From Thalassobacterium maritimum (GTDB lineage Bacteria; Verrucomicrobiota; Verrucomicrobiia; Opitutales; Coraliomargaritaceae): a stretch of DNA of 64,000 bases. Each line of letters opens with the position of its first letter. Position 1 is the first letter of the stretch. Where the stretch lies: NCBI RefSeq assembly GCF_031127805.1, contig NZ_JARXHW010000023.1, positions 1 to 64,000 of the forward strand. Direction: 5' to 3'. Below are positions 38,140-45,462 of the stretch, in pieces. Under the pieces are notes generated by a model. The model did no database searches. It saw nothing but the letters and a program-made list of their open reading frames with translations, and was not told where the DNA came from. Both the position numbers and the translations under genes were made by a program.

Positions 38140-38414
38140 CTACCACAAACGTTTCTGAGCAAAAGCAACACCCGAGCCCGACTTCAAATACTTCTCAAAA
38201 GCTCGCGCTTTCGCTTCACAGTCGAAGGCAGAGTACCAGACCACCTTCCAAGGCTTAAAAGGACGCGTGTAATCACAACAACCTTCATTGTGCTCTCTCT
38301 CAAACGCTGTCTCAAATCAGAGGTATACCCAGTATATTCCCGATCAGGATAAGTCATACTGCGAATCCGATAAACGTAATACAACAGCCTCACGTTATGA
38401 GCGGGGCCTGCCAT
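38140..38414 (-). pseudogene. frameshifted GIY-YIG nuclease-like gene
   Basis: The first frame (from 38414) encodes a GIY-YIG start: YYVYRIRSMTYPDREYTGYT followed by SDLRQRLRE. It then departs from the family at a (CT)4C run, 38293-38301. Reading on after removal of one CT unit gives HNEGCCDYTRPFKPWKVVWY and later AFEKYLKSGSGVAFAQKRLW, ending at TAG 38140-38142. This is the conserved second half of the family (FEKYLKSG). Both halves are therefore intact and only the two-base expansion separates them. It is probably a pseudogene or a slippage-variable gene. UvrC-like single-domain GIY-YIG proteins of this size are common and of unknown role. It sits directly downstream of tRNA-His. Confidence 0.8.
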
Positions 38415-38444
38415 CCGAAGCTTTTTGGAACAAAAAGCGAAGGA

Positions 38445-38522
38445 TGGGGTGGCTAACGGGATTCGAACCCGCGACCCTCGGCATCACAAGCCGATGCTCT
38501 AACCAACTGAGCTATAGCCACC
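38445..38522 (-). tRNA. tRNA-His(GTG)
   Basis: The minus strand folds as a complete tRNA. The acceptor stem GTGGCTA pairs with TAGCCAC. The D-arm contains AGCTCAGTTGGTTAGAGC. The anticodon arm TCGGC-TTGTGAT-GCCGA has anticodon GTG at 38485-38487. The T-arm is CGGGTTCGAATCCCG. A G at -1 (38522) faces C73 (38448), as in all histidine tRNAs, and the CCA end is encoded at 38445-38447. No other tRNA was seen in the window. Confidence 0.97.
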
Positions 38523-38621
38523 ATACAGAGAAATATCTCTTGATCCTTTCTGCGAAAGAACGGACATGCTCTTTCTCACAGCCTTCTTGTCAAGAGCGCG
38601 TTCGGCCTTTTTTGCAGTTTT

Positions 38622-39848
38622 TTATTTCTTCATGATTTCCATTGGCGAACGCTGCTGTCGATAGAGCTCCGCCATCTGCTTCATCGCAGGCCCGGAATGC
38701 TTGAAAAATTGCTTGAGCCCTGCACAGAGGTAACTGATTCCGTATTCCCCGTCCTTGGTCCGCGCAAAGCGATGTTTCGGGCAATCGCCATTACAACAGA
38801 AGCGCACCTCACACTCACGGCACTGCTTGGGCAGGCGACTGCGCTTGGCTTCGCCGAATTCACGCATTTGGTCACTATCCACCATCGAGGCGATACTTTG
38901 GTTCATCACATTGCCGAGTCGGTAGCGCGGATACACGTAGTGATCACAAGCGTAAAGATCGCCATTGTGCTCCATCGCGAGCGCGCGACCACAGGTTTCC
39001 GCATACATGCACACACCGCCGGGCGCTCCCACCCACTTGCCGAGCGTCACATCAAAGAGCTGCACGTAGACTCGGCCGACATCGCGCCGCACCCAGCGAT
39101 CAAAGATCTTATTGTAAAAGTCGCCCAAGGCACGCGAGGGCACCGACCACTCGGTCACTTGCGGCTCAAACTGCAGCGCGCTGGCAGCTGATAGATCGGG
39201 CGGATGCGACAGGCCTAGCCCGAGTTGACTGGAGTCGCTGTCGGCACGGCGCTCAACCAGCGGGATGAACTGTATAAATTGCGAACCGATCTCGCGCAGG
39301 AAGCGATAGACCTCTAAGGGGTATTGCACGTTCTTGGCATTCACCACCGTCAACGTGTTAAACTCGACGCCGTGCTTCTTGCAGAGCTCGATCCCACGCA
39401 CGACTTCACGGTAGGTGCCACGCCCCTTGCGATCGACACGATAGGCATCATGCAAGTGCTCCGGACCGTCGATGCTGATCCCAACTAGGAAGTTATGCGC
39501 CTTGAGAAAAGCACACCACGCGTCAGTCAAGCGCGTGCCATTGGTCTGAAAGGCATTCTCAATCTTTTTGCCGAGCCCATAACGTGCCTGCAGGGCCACA
39601 ACTTTCTCGAAAAATGCTAAACCTGCTAAAGTCGGCTCCCCGCCCTGCCAGGCAAAACTGACTTCAGGCCCGGGTTGCGCTTCAATGTAGCCCTTAATAT
39701 AAGCTTCTAATAAATCATCGCTCATCTTGAACGGATGGTTTTTCGGAAAAAGCTTCACCTTTTCTAGATAAAAACAGTAGGTGCAGTCTAAATTGCATAA
39801 CGGCCCCGCGGGCTTCGTCATTACATGGAATGGCTGTTTGGCTTTCAT
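38622..39848 (-). CDS. anaerobic sulfatase-maturating enzyme-like radical SAM/SPASM protein
   Basis: This 408-residue radical SAM enzyme is of the anSME type, which oxidises a Cys or Ser of sulfatases to formylglycine. The cluster motif CNLDCTYC (Cys18/22/25) is followed by the family pattern YCFYLEKVKLFP. The C-terminal SPASM Cys clusters include GGVCMYAETCGRAL and RECEVRFCCNGDCPKHR. The substrate-binding core AWQGGEPTLAGLAFF is conserved. Sulfatases are numerous in this phylum for degrading sulfated algal glycans, though none is encoded in this window. The start MKAKQPFHVMTKPAGPLCN is clear. Confidence 0.9.
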   Translation of the reverse strand: MKAKQPFHVMTKPAGPLCNLDCTYCFYLEKVKLFPKNHPFKMSDDLLEAYIKGYIEAQPGPEVSFAWQGGEPTLAGLAFFEKVVALQARYGLGKKIENAFQTNGTRLTDAWCAFLKAHNFLVGISIDGPEHLHDAYRVDRKGRGTYREVVRGIELCKKHGVEFNTLTVVNAKNVQYPLEVYRFLREIGSQFIQFIPLVERRADSDSSQLGLGLSHPPDLSAASALQFEPQVTEWSVPSRALGDFYNKIFDRWVRRDVGRVYVQLFDVTLGKWVGAPGGVCMYAETCGRALAMEHNGDLYACDHYVYPRYRLGNVMNQSIASMVDSDQMREFGEAKRSRLPKQCRECEVRFCCNGDCPKHRFARTKDGEYGISYLCAGLKQFFKHSGPAMKQMAELYRQQRSPMEIMKK

Positions 39849-39922
39849 CGTTACGGGAATCTCAAAGAAAAGGCTTGATCAACACAAGTTCATTATTAAA
39901 GTTTATCTAATAATCTCACATT

Positions 39923-41431
39923 ATGAAATCAGTTCAGCTTAACAACAACGTCCTGCGCGACGGCCACCAAAGCCTCGCCGCCACCCGCATGCGCACCGAG
40001 CAAATGCTCCCAGTTTGTGAGCAACTCGACAACTGGGGCTTCGGCGCTCTGGAAACCTGGGGCGGCGCCACAATCGACTCCGGCCTGCGCTTCCTGGATG
40101 AGTTCCCATTCGACCGTTTGGATGCACTTAAAAAGGCCTGCCCCAAGACGCCGCACATGATGCTGTTACGCGGCCAGAATATAGTGCAATACGCCCACTT
40201 CCCCGACGATGTGGTGACGGCCTTCATTAAGACCAGCGCCGATCACGGGATGAACATTTTCCGTATTTTCGACGCGCTCAACGACACGCGCAACATGAAG
40301 TGCGCGATCGACGCCTGCCGCGCGGCCGGGGCTCAGGCCCACGGCACGATTTGCTACACCAGCAGCCCCGTGCACACAGTCGCCAAATTCATCGAGATGG
40401 GGGTCGAGCTCGAAAAGATGGGAGCCCATGCGATCGTATTGAAAGACATGGCCGGCCTAATCCCGCCAATGGAAGCCTTTGCCATCATCGACGGTCTCAA
40501 GAAGAAGGTTAAAATCCCCGTCTGGATCCACACCCACGACACTGCCGGCCTCGGCACCAACACTTACATGTCGGCCATCGACGCTGGTGTAGACGCCATC
40601 GACCTCTCCGTTTCGCCCTTCGCCAACGGCACTGGCCAGCCCGACACCACGCGCATGCTCGCGATCTTGCAAGGCCACGAGCGCTGCCCACAAATTTCCG
40701 ACGAACAACGCAAGTCGCTGCGGGAAGTGCGCACCCACCTGGAAAAAGTCTACGCCGAGATGGGCGAGTTCACCAGTCACAAGAATGAGGTGATCGACGT
40801 CGATACGCTTGAATATCAAGTGCCCGGCGGCATGCTCTCTAACTTCCGCACACAACTGAAAGAGCAGAAGATGGAAGATAAGTTCGAAGACGTCTTCCGT
40901 GAGATCCCTGTCGTGCGTAAAGCGCTCGGCTGGATTCCACTCGTCACACCGACCTCTCAAATCGTTGGCATGCAAGCCTTCCTCAACGTCAAGTTTGGTC
41001 GCTGGAAGCAAATGTCGCCGCAAGCTGCCGACATCGCGCTGGGCTACTATGGTCAATGCCCTGCCGAGGTGGACCCCGAAGTGCAAAAGATCGCTGCCAA
41101 GCAAGCGGGCAAAGAGCCCATCAGCTGCCGCCCCGTGGAGGCCCCAGGCGCCCAGCACAAGCACATGGACGACCTACGCAAGGAGCTCAAAGCTAAGAAC
41201 TTCCCTAGCGACGACGAGCACTGCGTCATCCACGCCATGTTCCCACCACAGCTGGAGAAACACCTAAAAGGCGAAGGCCCCAAGCCCAAGCCAGTCGCCA
41301 TGCCCACGGAAGCTCCCAAAGCAGCCGCGGCAACCGCCGCACCGGCAGCCAGCAGCAATGGCCCGCAAAAGCGCTACGGCCTGACGATTAACGGCAAGCA
41401 AATTGAAGTCGGCGTCGAAGAGATCGTCTAA
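39923..41431 (+). CDS. carboxyltransferase subunit (OadA/PycB-type) lacking the biotin site
   Basis: This 502-residue protein matches the carboxyltransferase of oxaloacetate decarboxylase alpha or pyruvate carboxylase subunit B. The core signatures are LRDGHQSLAATRM, GGATIDSGLRFL, IFRIFDALND, IVLKDMAG, WIHTHDTAGLGTN (metal His) and the PYC/OADA tail (PGGMLSNFRTQLKEQ). An Ala/Pro linker (about 455-480) follows. It then ends at YGLTINGKQIEVGVEEIV, the entry strand of a biotinyl domain, without the domain or its AMKM lysine. A separate biotin carrier would be needed. Which reaction it supports (pyruvate or oxaloacetate) cannot be told here. Confidence 0.88.
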   Translation: MKSVQLNNNVLRDGHQSLAATRMRTEQMLPVCEQLDNWGFGALETWGGATIDSGLRFLDEFPFDRLDALKKACPKTPHMMLLRGQNIVQYAHFPDDVVTAFIKTSADHGMNIFRIFDALNDTRNMKCAIDACRAAGAQAHGTICYTSSPVHTVAKFIEMGVELEKMGAHAIVLKDMAGLIPPMEAFAIIDGLKKKVKIPVWIHTHDTAGLGTNTYMSAIDAGVDAIDLSVSPFANGTGQPDTTRMLAILQGHERCPQISDEQRKSLREVRTHLEKVYAEMGEFTSHKNEVIDVDTLEYQVPGGMLSNFRTQLKEQKMEDKFEDVFREIPVVRKALGWIPLVTPTSQIVGMQAFLNVKFGRWKQMSPQAADIALGYYGQCPAEVDPEVQKIAAKQAGKEPISCRPVEAPGAQHKHMDDLRKELKAKNFPSDDEHCVIHAMFPPQLEKHLKGEGPKPKPVAMPTEAPKAAAATAAPAASSNGPQKRYGLTINGKQIEVGVEEIV

Positions 41432-42325
41432 TCACAACAATTCAGCATAACCTTCACGAAAGCTCGGAAACTTTGGACACCAGTCCAAAGCCTTCCGGGC
41501 TTTTTTGTTGCTGATAAATCGGTGCGGCATCCGCCCGCCACGGCGTCGCAAACGCTCAGAAACATTCTCGGGATTAAAAACAGGCGCCGGCAAACCGAGC
41601 TGCTCTGCCAAATAGTGCAGCACCTCGGCCTTCAGCGTGGGCGTATCGTCGGCGATGTTATAAATGCCAGCTGGCGCGCTGCCAGTGATGACCGCAACAA
41701 TCGCGGCTACAATGTCCTCACGATGAATCATATTGAGCGCGTAATCGCCGCGGCCCGGGATCTCGCCACGGGCCGTGCGGACTTGATCCAACAAATAGTG
41801 GCGCCCTGGCCCATAGATGCCAGCCAGGCGTAGCACATACCAATTCGGCAAATCAGCCGCAGCGGCCAACAAAGCCTCAGACTCCAACAACACCTGCCCC
41901 GTTGCCGGTGCTCCACTGGTATCGACCGCTTCATCCACCGTCACTCCGCCATCCTGCGTGTACACCGATGTACTGCTGGTATAAACATAACTGTCGATCG
42001 ACTGCGATCGGGCCCAGTCCAAAATCGACTGCTGCCCCGCAAGGTACGATTTACGATAGCCTGCCAGCCCCCCTCCGCCCGAGCTGACACAATTCACCAC
42101 CGCTTGATAGCGCCCGACCACTCGTGTGTGCCACTCGTGGGCATCCAATTCGGCAACGACCACTTCATCTAGACCCAGTTCACGCAGCGCGGCCGCCTGC
42201 TCCGGGTTACGCGTCAACGCGCCAACCCGCACACCGCGCGCGCGCAGGTAGCGAGCCAAGGCCGTGCCCACATAGCCACAGCCAAAGATAATCACCGAAT
42301 CAGGGAGTTTATGAGAGTTTGCCAT
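41432..42325 (-). CDS. extended-SDR NAD(P)-binding epimerase-like protein
   Basis: This 297-residue protein has an N-terminal Rossmann motif (VIIFGCGYVGTALARYL), an SDR middle (YVYTSSTSVYTQDGG) and a late LRLAGIYGPGRHYL segment. It is of the YeeZ/WcaG-like type. The usual catalytic YxxxK is not obvious, so activity may differ from epimerases. The frame is open to 42394, but MANSHKLPDSVIIFGCG at 42325 is the natural start and leaves a 54-base divergent gap to hemF. It is convergent with the carboxyltransferase gene with no gap. Confidence 0.83.
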   Translation of the reverse strand: MANSHKLPDSVIIFGCGYVGTALARYLRARGVRVGALTRNPEQAAALRELGLDEVVVAELDAHEWHTRVVGRYQAVVNCVSSGGGGLAGYRKSYLAGQQSILDWARSQSIDSYVYTSSTSVYTQDGGVTVDEAVDTSGAPATGQVLLESEALLAAAADLPNWYVLRLAGIYGPGRHYLLDQVRTARGEIPGRGDYALNMIHREDIVAAIVAVITGSAPAGIYNIADDTPTLKAEVLHYLAEQLGLPAPVFNPENVSERLRRRGGRMPHRFISNKKARKALDWCPKFPSFREGYAELL

Positions 42326-42379
42326 TTTATTGTTCCAGAGCTTGTCGGATGCCTTCGACTCAGCCAACATTCGCCCGCA

Positions 42380-43300
42380 ATGCAAACCGCACAACCAGAA
42401 AAAGTCCGCGCCTACCTACTCGATCTACAAGATCGCATCTGTGCCGCACTAGCAGCCGAAGATGGCCAAGCTAGCTTTCTAGAAGATAGCTGGACGCGCG
42501 AAGAGGGCGGCGGTGGACGCTCACGCGTGATGGCCGAGGGCAAGGTTTTTGAAAAAGCAGGCATCAATTTTTCTGATGTCCGGGGCAGTCAACTGCCCGC
42601 CTCCGCCACCGCCAAGCGGCCACAACTCGCGGGTGCCAGCTTTCGTGCGATGGGCGTATCACTGGTGGTGCACCCACGCAATCCACAGGTGCCGACGACG
42701 CACATGAACGTGCGCTACTTCTACGCGGAACCAAAGGATGGCGAGCCAATCTGGTGGTTCGGCGGAGGCTTCGATCTGACGCCTTACTACGGCGTGCGCG
42801 AAGATGCCATCCACTGGCACCAGACTGCGCGAGCAGCCTGCGCTCCCTTCGGCGAAACACTCTACCCGAAATTTAAGCAGATCTGCGACGAATATTTCTA
42901 CCTCCCTCACCGCGAGGAGCCGCGTGGCATCGGCGGCATCTTTTTTGACGACTACTCCGAAGGCGGCTTCGAGCAGGCCTTCGCTTTCATGCAATCCGTG
43001 GGGGATCATTTCGTGCCGGCCTACCAGCCCATTGTGGCGCGCCGCAAAGACAGCCCATTTAGTGATGCTCAGCGCCAATTCCAGCTCTACCGCCGTGGGC
43101 GCTACGTCGAGTTCAACCTAGTCTATGACCGCGGCACCCACTTCGGACTACAGTCCAAGGGCCGCACCGAATCGATCCTGATGTCACTGCCCCCACTCGT
43201 GCGCTGGGACTACGACTGGCAGCCCGAGCCCGGCACCCCCGAGGCGGAGCTCTACGATGTCTATTTAAAGCCTCAAGACTGGGCCGACATGAAAGCCTGA
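42380..43300 (+). CDS. hemF: oxygen-dependent coproporphyrinogen III oxidase
   Basis: This 306-residue heme-pathway enzyme oxidatively decarboxylates coproporphyrinogen III to protoporphyrinogen IX using O2. Family motifs include SWTREEGGGGRSRVMAEGKV at the N-terminus, PTTHMNVRYF, WWFGGGFDLTPYY and GRYVEFNLVYDRGTHFGLQS. The length is normal (about 300). The frame extends to 42311, but MQTAQPEKVRAYLLDLQD at 42380 is preferred, because the earlier ATG lies inside the divergent SDR gene's start. Its stop codon falls in a 16-bp tandem duplication. hemE follows 163 bases downstream, so an O2-using heme route is present. Confidence 0.95.
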   Translation: MQTAQPEKVRAYLLDLQDRICAALAAEDGQASFLEDSWTREEGGGGRSRVMAEGKVFEKAGINFSDVRGSQLPASATAKRPQLAGASFRAMGVSLVVHPRNPQVPTTHMNVRYFYAEPKDGEPIWWFGGGFDLTPYYGVREDAIHWHQTARAACAPFGETLYPKFKQICDEYFYLPHREEPRGIGGIFFDDYSEGGFEQAFAFMQSVGDHFVPAYQPIVARRKDSPFSDAQRQFQLYRRGRYVEFNLVYDRGTHFGLQSKGRTESILMSLPPLVRWDYDWQPEPGTPEAELYDVYLKPQDWADMKA

Positions 43301-43322
43301 AAGCCGGAAAGCCTGAAAGCCG
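43291..43322. repeat. 16-bp tandem duplication spanning the hemF stop codon
   Basis: The unit gaaagcctgaaagccg occurs exactly twice (43291-43306 and 43307-43322), followed by gaaa. The first copy contains the last codons and TGA of hemF. The unit is itself a near-duplicate of an eight-base motif. Confidence 0.85.
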
Positions 43323-43406
43323 GAAAAACATACGTTGTCCAAGTCGAGCGATCCGCTTTCACTTATATTCAAAACCAATCTCAGCTTCACCACGTCCCAG
43401 TATCCC

Positions 43407-43433
43407 AATTCTTAATTCTTAATTCTTAATTCT
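43407..43433. repeat. AATTCTT heptanucleotide repeat upstream of hemE
   Basis: Almost four perfect copies of aattctt lie 30 bases upstream of the hemE start. Such a tract can change length by slippage. A seven-base unit in the leader would alter spacing rather than reading frame. Confidence 0.85.
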
Positions 43434-43462
43434 AGTTTCCTCATTCTAAATTTAAATTGCAC

Positions 43463-44494
43463 ATGACACCACGCCAACGCTTTCTCGCCGCTGCCAATCA
43501 ACAACCTGTCGACCGTCCACCGATCTGGCTGATGCGCCAGGCGGGCCGTTACCTGCCCGAATACCGGGAGCTGAAAGCGCAGCACGACTTTGTCACCATG
43601 GTGCGCACGCCCGAGCTGGCCGCCGAAGTCACTCTGCAGCCACTGCGCCGCTTCCCACTGGATGCGGCCATTATTTTCTCCGACATCCTCGTCATTCCCG
43701 AAGCGCTGGGACAAGGCTACCACTTCCGCGATCAAGGCGGCATCGGCATGGACTACCTGCTCGACACCAAGGCCAAGATCGAAGCGTTGGATGCGACTAA
43801 GATCGCCGAAAAGCTGAAATATGTCGCCGAGGCGCTCACACTCACACGCTCGAAGCTCGGCGAAGACACCGCGCTGCTCGGCTTTTGCGGTTCCCCATGG
43901 ACGCTCGCCTGCTACATGGTGGAAGGCGGCTCTGCCAAGGACTTCATCAAAATTAAGCAACTGGCCTGGGATCAGCCTGAGCTCTTTGAACAATTGATGC
44001 AGAAATTGACCGACGGCATCGTCGAATATTTGCACATGCAAATCGACGCCGGAGCGGATGCCCTGCAAATCTTCGACTCCTGGGGTGCCATCTGCCCCGC
44101 CACTCATTACGAGGCGTGGTCGCTGCGCTGGATCCATCACATCATTAACGAGCTCAAAGGCCGGGTGCCCGTAATCCTGTATGCCAAGGGCATGGGCCAC
44201 AAAGCCCCCGACCTCATGCATACGGGAGCTAAAATCATCAGCCTCGATTGGACGATGAACCTCCGCCGCATGCGCCAAAGCATTGGTCATGGCGCTGCCG
44301 TGCAGGGAAACCTCGACCCCGTCACACTCACCACCACGCCCGAAATCACTCAGCGCGAAGCGCAACGCGTGCTCGACGAAGCGGGCAAGCAGCCAGGCTT
44401 CATCTTCAACCTAGGTCACGGGATGATTCCCAGTGCCAAAATCGAATGCGTGGAAGCTTTGATGGAAGTGGTGACCGGTCGCAAGAACGCGTAG
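43463..44494 (+). CDS. hemE: uroporphyrinogen decarboxylase
   Basis: This 343-residue enzyme removes four carboxyl groups from uroporphyrinogen III to give coproporphyrinogen III, the HemF substrate. The N-terminal signature is RPPIWLMRQAGRYLPEYREL. FSDILVIPEALGQGYHF contains the catalytic Asp, and the second signature is GFCGSPWTLACYMVEG. The C-terminal end includes FNLGHGMIPSAKIECVEAL. The ATG at 43463 is chosen over a TTG two codons earlier. The leader carries the AATTCTT repeat. Its stop lies in a 13-bp duplication shared with the convergent trpA end. Confidence 0.95.
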   Translation: MTPRQRFLAAANQQPVDRPPIWLMRQAGRYLPEYRELKAQHDFVTMVRTPELAAEVTLQPLRRFPLDAAIIFSDILVIPEALGQGYHFRDQGGIGMDYLLDTKAKIEALDATKIAEKLKYVAEALTLTRSKLGEDTALLGFCGSPWTLACYMVEGGSAKDFIKIKQLAWDQPELFEQLMQKLTDGIVEYLHMQIDAGADALQIFDSWGAICPATHYEAWSLRWIHHIINELKGRVPVILYAKGMGHKAPDLMHTGAKIISLDWTMNLRRMRQSIGHGAAVQGNLDPVTLTTTPEITQREAQRVLDEAGKQPGFIFNLGHGMIPSAKIECVEALMEVVTGRKNA

Positions 44495-44515
44495 CGGAAA
44501 CACGTAGCGGAAACT
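44490..44515. repeat. 13-bp tandem duplication across the hemE and trpA stops
   Basis: The unit cgtagcggaaaca (44490-44502) is followed by cgtagcggaaact (44503-44515), with one mismatch at the last base. The first copy contains the hemE TAG, and the second runs into the stop codon of the convergent trpA gene at 44514-44516. Confidence 0.85.
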
Positions 44516-45323
44516 ACTTCTTTGCTAGCGCATTGCCCTCGAGCAGCAGGCCCATCTTAGCGCGCAGCGCCGCAGAGATGGCCTTTCGGTCGCTCGGGTC
44601 TTGCGCGATACAGTTGACGATGGCGCTCCCCACCACCACGCCATCCGCGGCTTGAGCCACGGTGCTGACATGGTCGGCATTCGAGATTCCGAAGCCCACC
44701 ACCACCGGTAAGTCGGTGTGCTGCTTGATCTGAGCCACATTCGCTTGAATGCTCTCCGACATCGAGGCCTGCTCCCCTGTCACGCCCTCGCGAGAAACAT
44801 AATAGACGAAACCAGTAGTTGCCTTGCAGATGATCTCTAAGCGCGAGTCCGGCGTAGTGGGCGCGACGATAAAGACGGTCTTCACATCGTGCTTCGCACA
44901 TGCTTCCAGATGCTCGCCCGCTTCTTCCGGCGGCAAATCCAGCGTCAGGATGCCATCCACGCCAGCCGCTTTGGCACGCTCCGCGTAAGTCTCACTGCCT
45001 TGAGCAAATACCAAGTTATAGTAGGTGTAAAAAATGATAGGGACTTCGCTAAACTCGCGAATCGCGCGGACTAAATCCAGCACACGCTCGCTATTGGAGC
45101 CACTTTCAAGCGCACGCTGTGCGGCCAACTGATTCGTTAAGCCGTCCGCGAGCGGGTCCGAAAACGGCACTCCGAGTTCAAGCACGTCCACCCCAGTCTC
45201 AATCACGGCTCGGCAGGCTTCGATCGAGCCCTCGAAATCTGGATCCCCCGCACAGAGGTAACCGACGAAGGCGGCACGGTTTTCTTCGCGAGCTTGAGCA
45301 AAGGCTTTTTCTATTCGGTTCAT
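44514..45323 (-). CDS. trpA: tryptophan synthase alpha subunit
   Basis: This 269-residue TIM-barrel subunit cleaves indole-3-glycerol phosphate to indole, which is channelled to TrpB. The N-terminal AFVGYLCAGDPDFEGSIEAC segment, the catalytic Glu in VLELGVPFSDPLADG and the phosphate loop VVVGFGISNADHV are present, as is a catalytic Asp in GILTLDLPPEEA. The length is normal. trpB and other trp genes are not adjacent, so the pathway is dispersed. It is convergent with hemE, separated by only about 19 bases of duplicated sequence. Confidence 0.95.
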   Translation of the reverse strand: MNRIEKAFAQAREENRAAFVGYLCAGDPDFEGSIEACRAVIETGVDVLELGVPFSDPLADGLTNQLAAQRALESGSNSERVLDLVRAIREFSEVPIIFYTYYNLVFAQGSETYAERAKAAGVDGILTLDLPPEEAGEHLEACAKHDVKTVFIVAPTTPDSRLEIICKATTGFVYYVSREGVTGEQASMSESIQANVAQIKQHTDLPVVVGFGISNADHVSTVAQAADGVVVGSAIVNCIAQDPSDRKAISAALRAKMGLLLEGNALAKK

Positions 45324-45462
45324 AGAAAACTATGAAGCTATGAAAGTGAGAAAGTTGAAAGGTAAAACTTAAGTCAGGAGGCAAAGACTTTCATCTAAAC
45401 TCCCCCACGAGTCTAACACGAGCTCCCCCCGCAGCGAACCTTTCGCGCTGTGAAACGGTAAG

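Noticed and set aside
40457..41164. 235-residue open frame antisense to the carboxyltransferase gene
   Set aside because: No recognisable domain and fully covered by a well-supported gene.
43412..44365. 317-residue open frame antisense to hemE
   Set aside because: HemE is intact and strongly recognised; this frame has no family match and is a codon-bias shadow.
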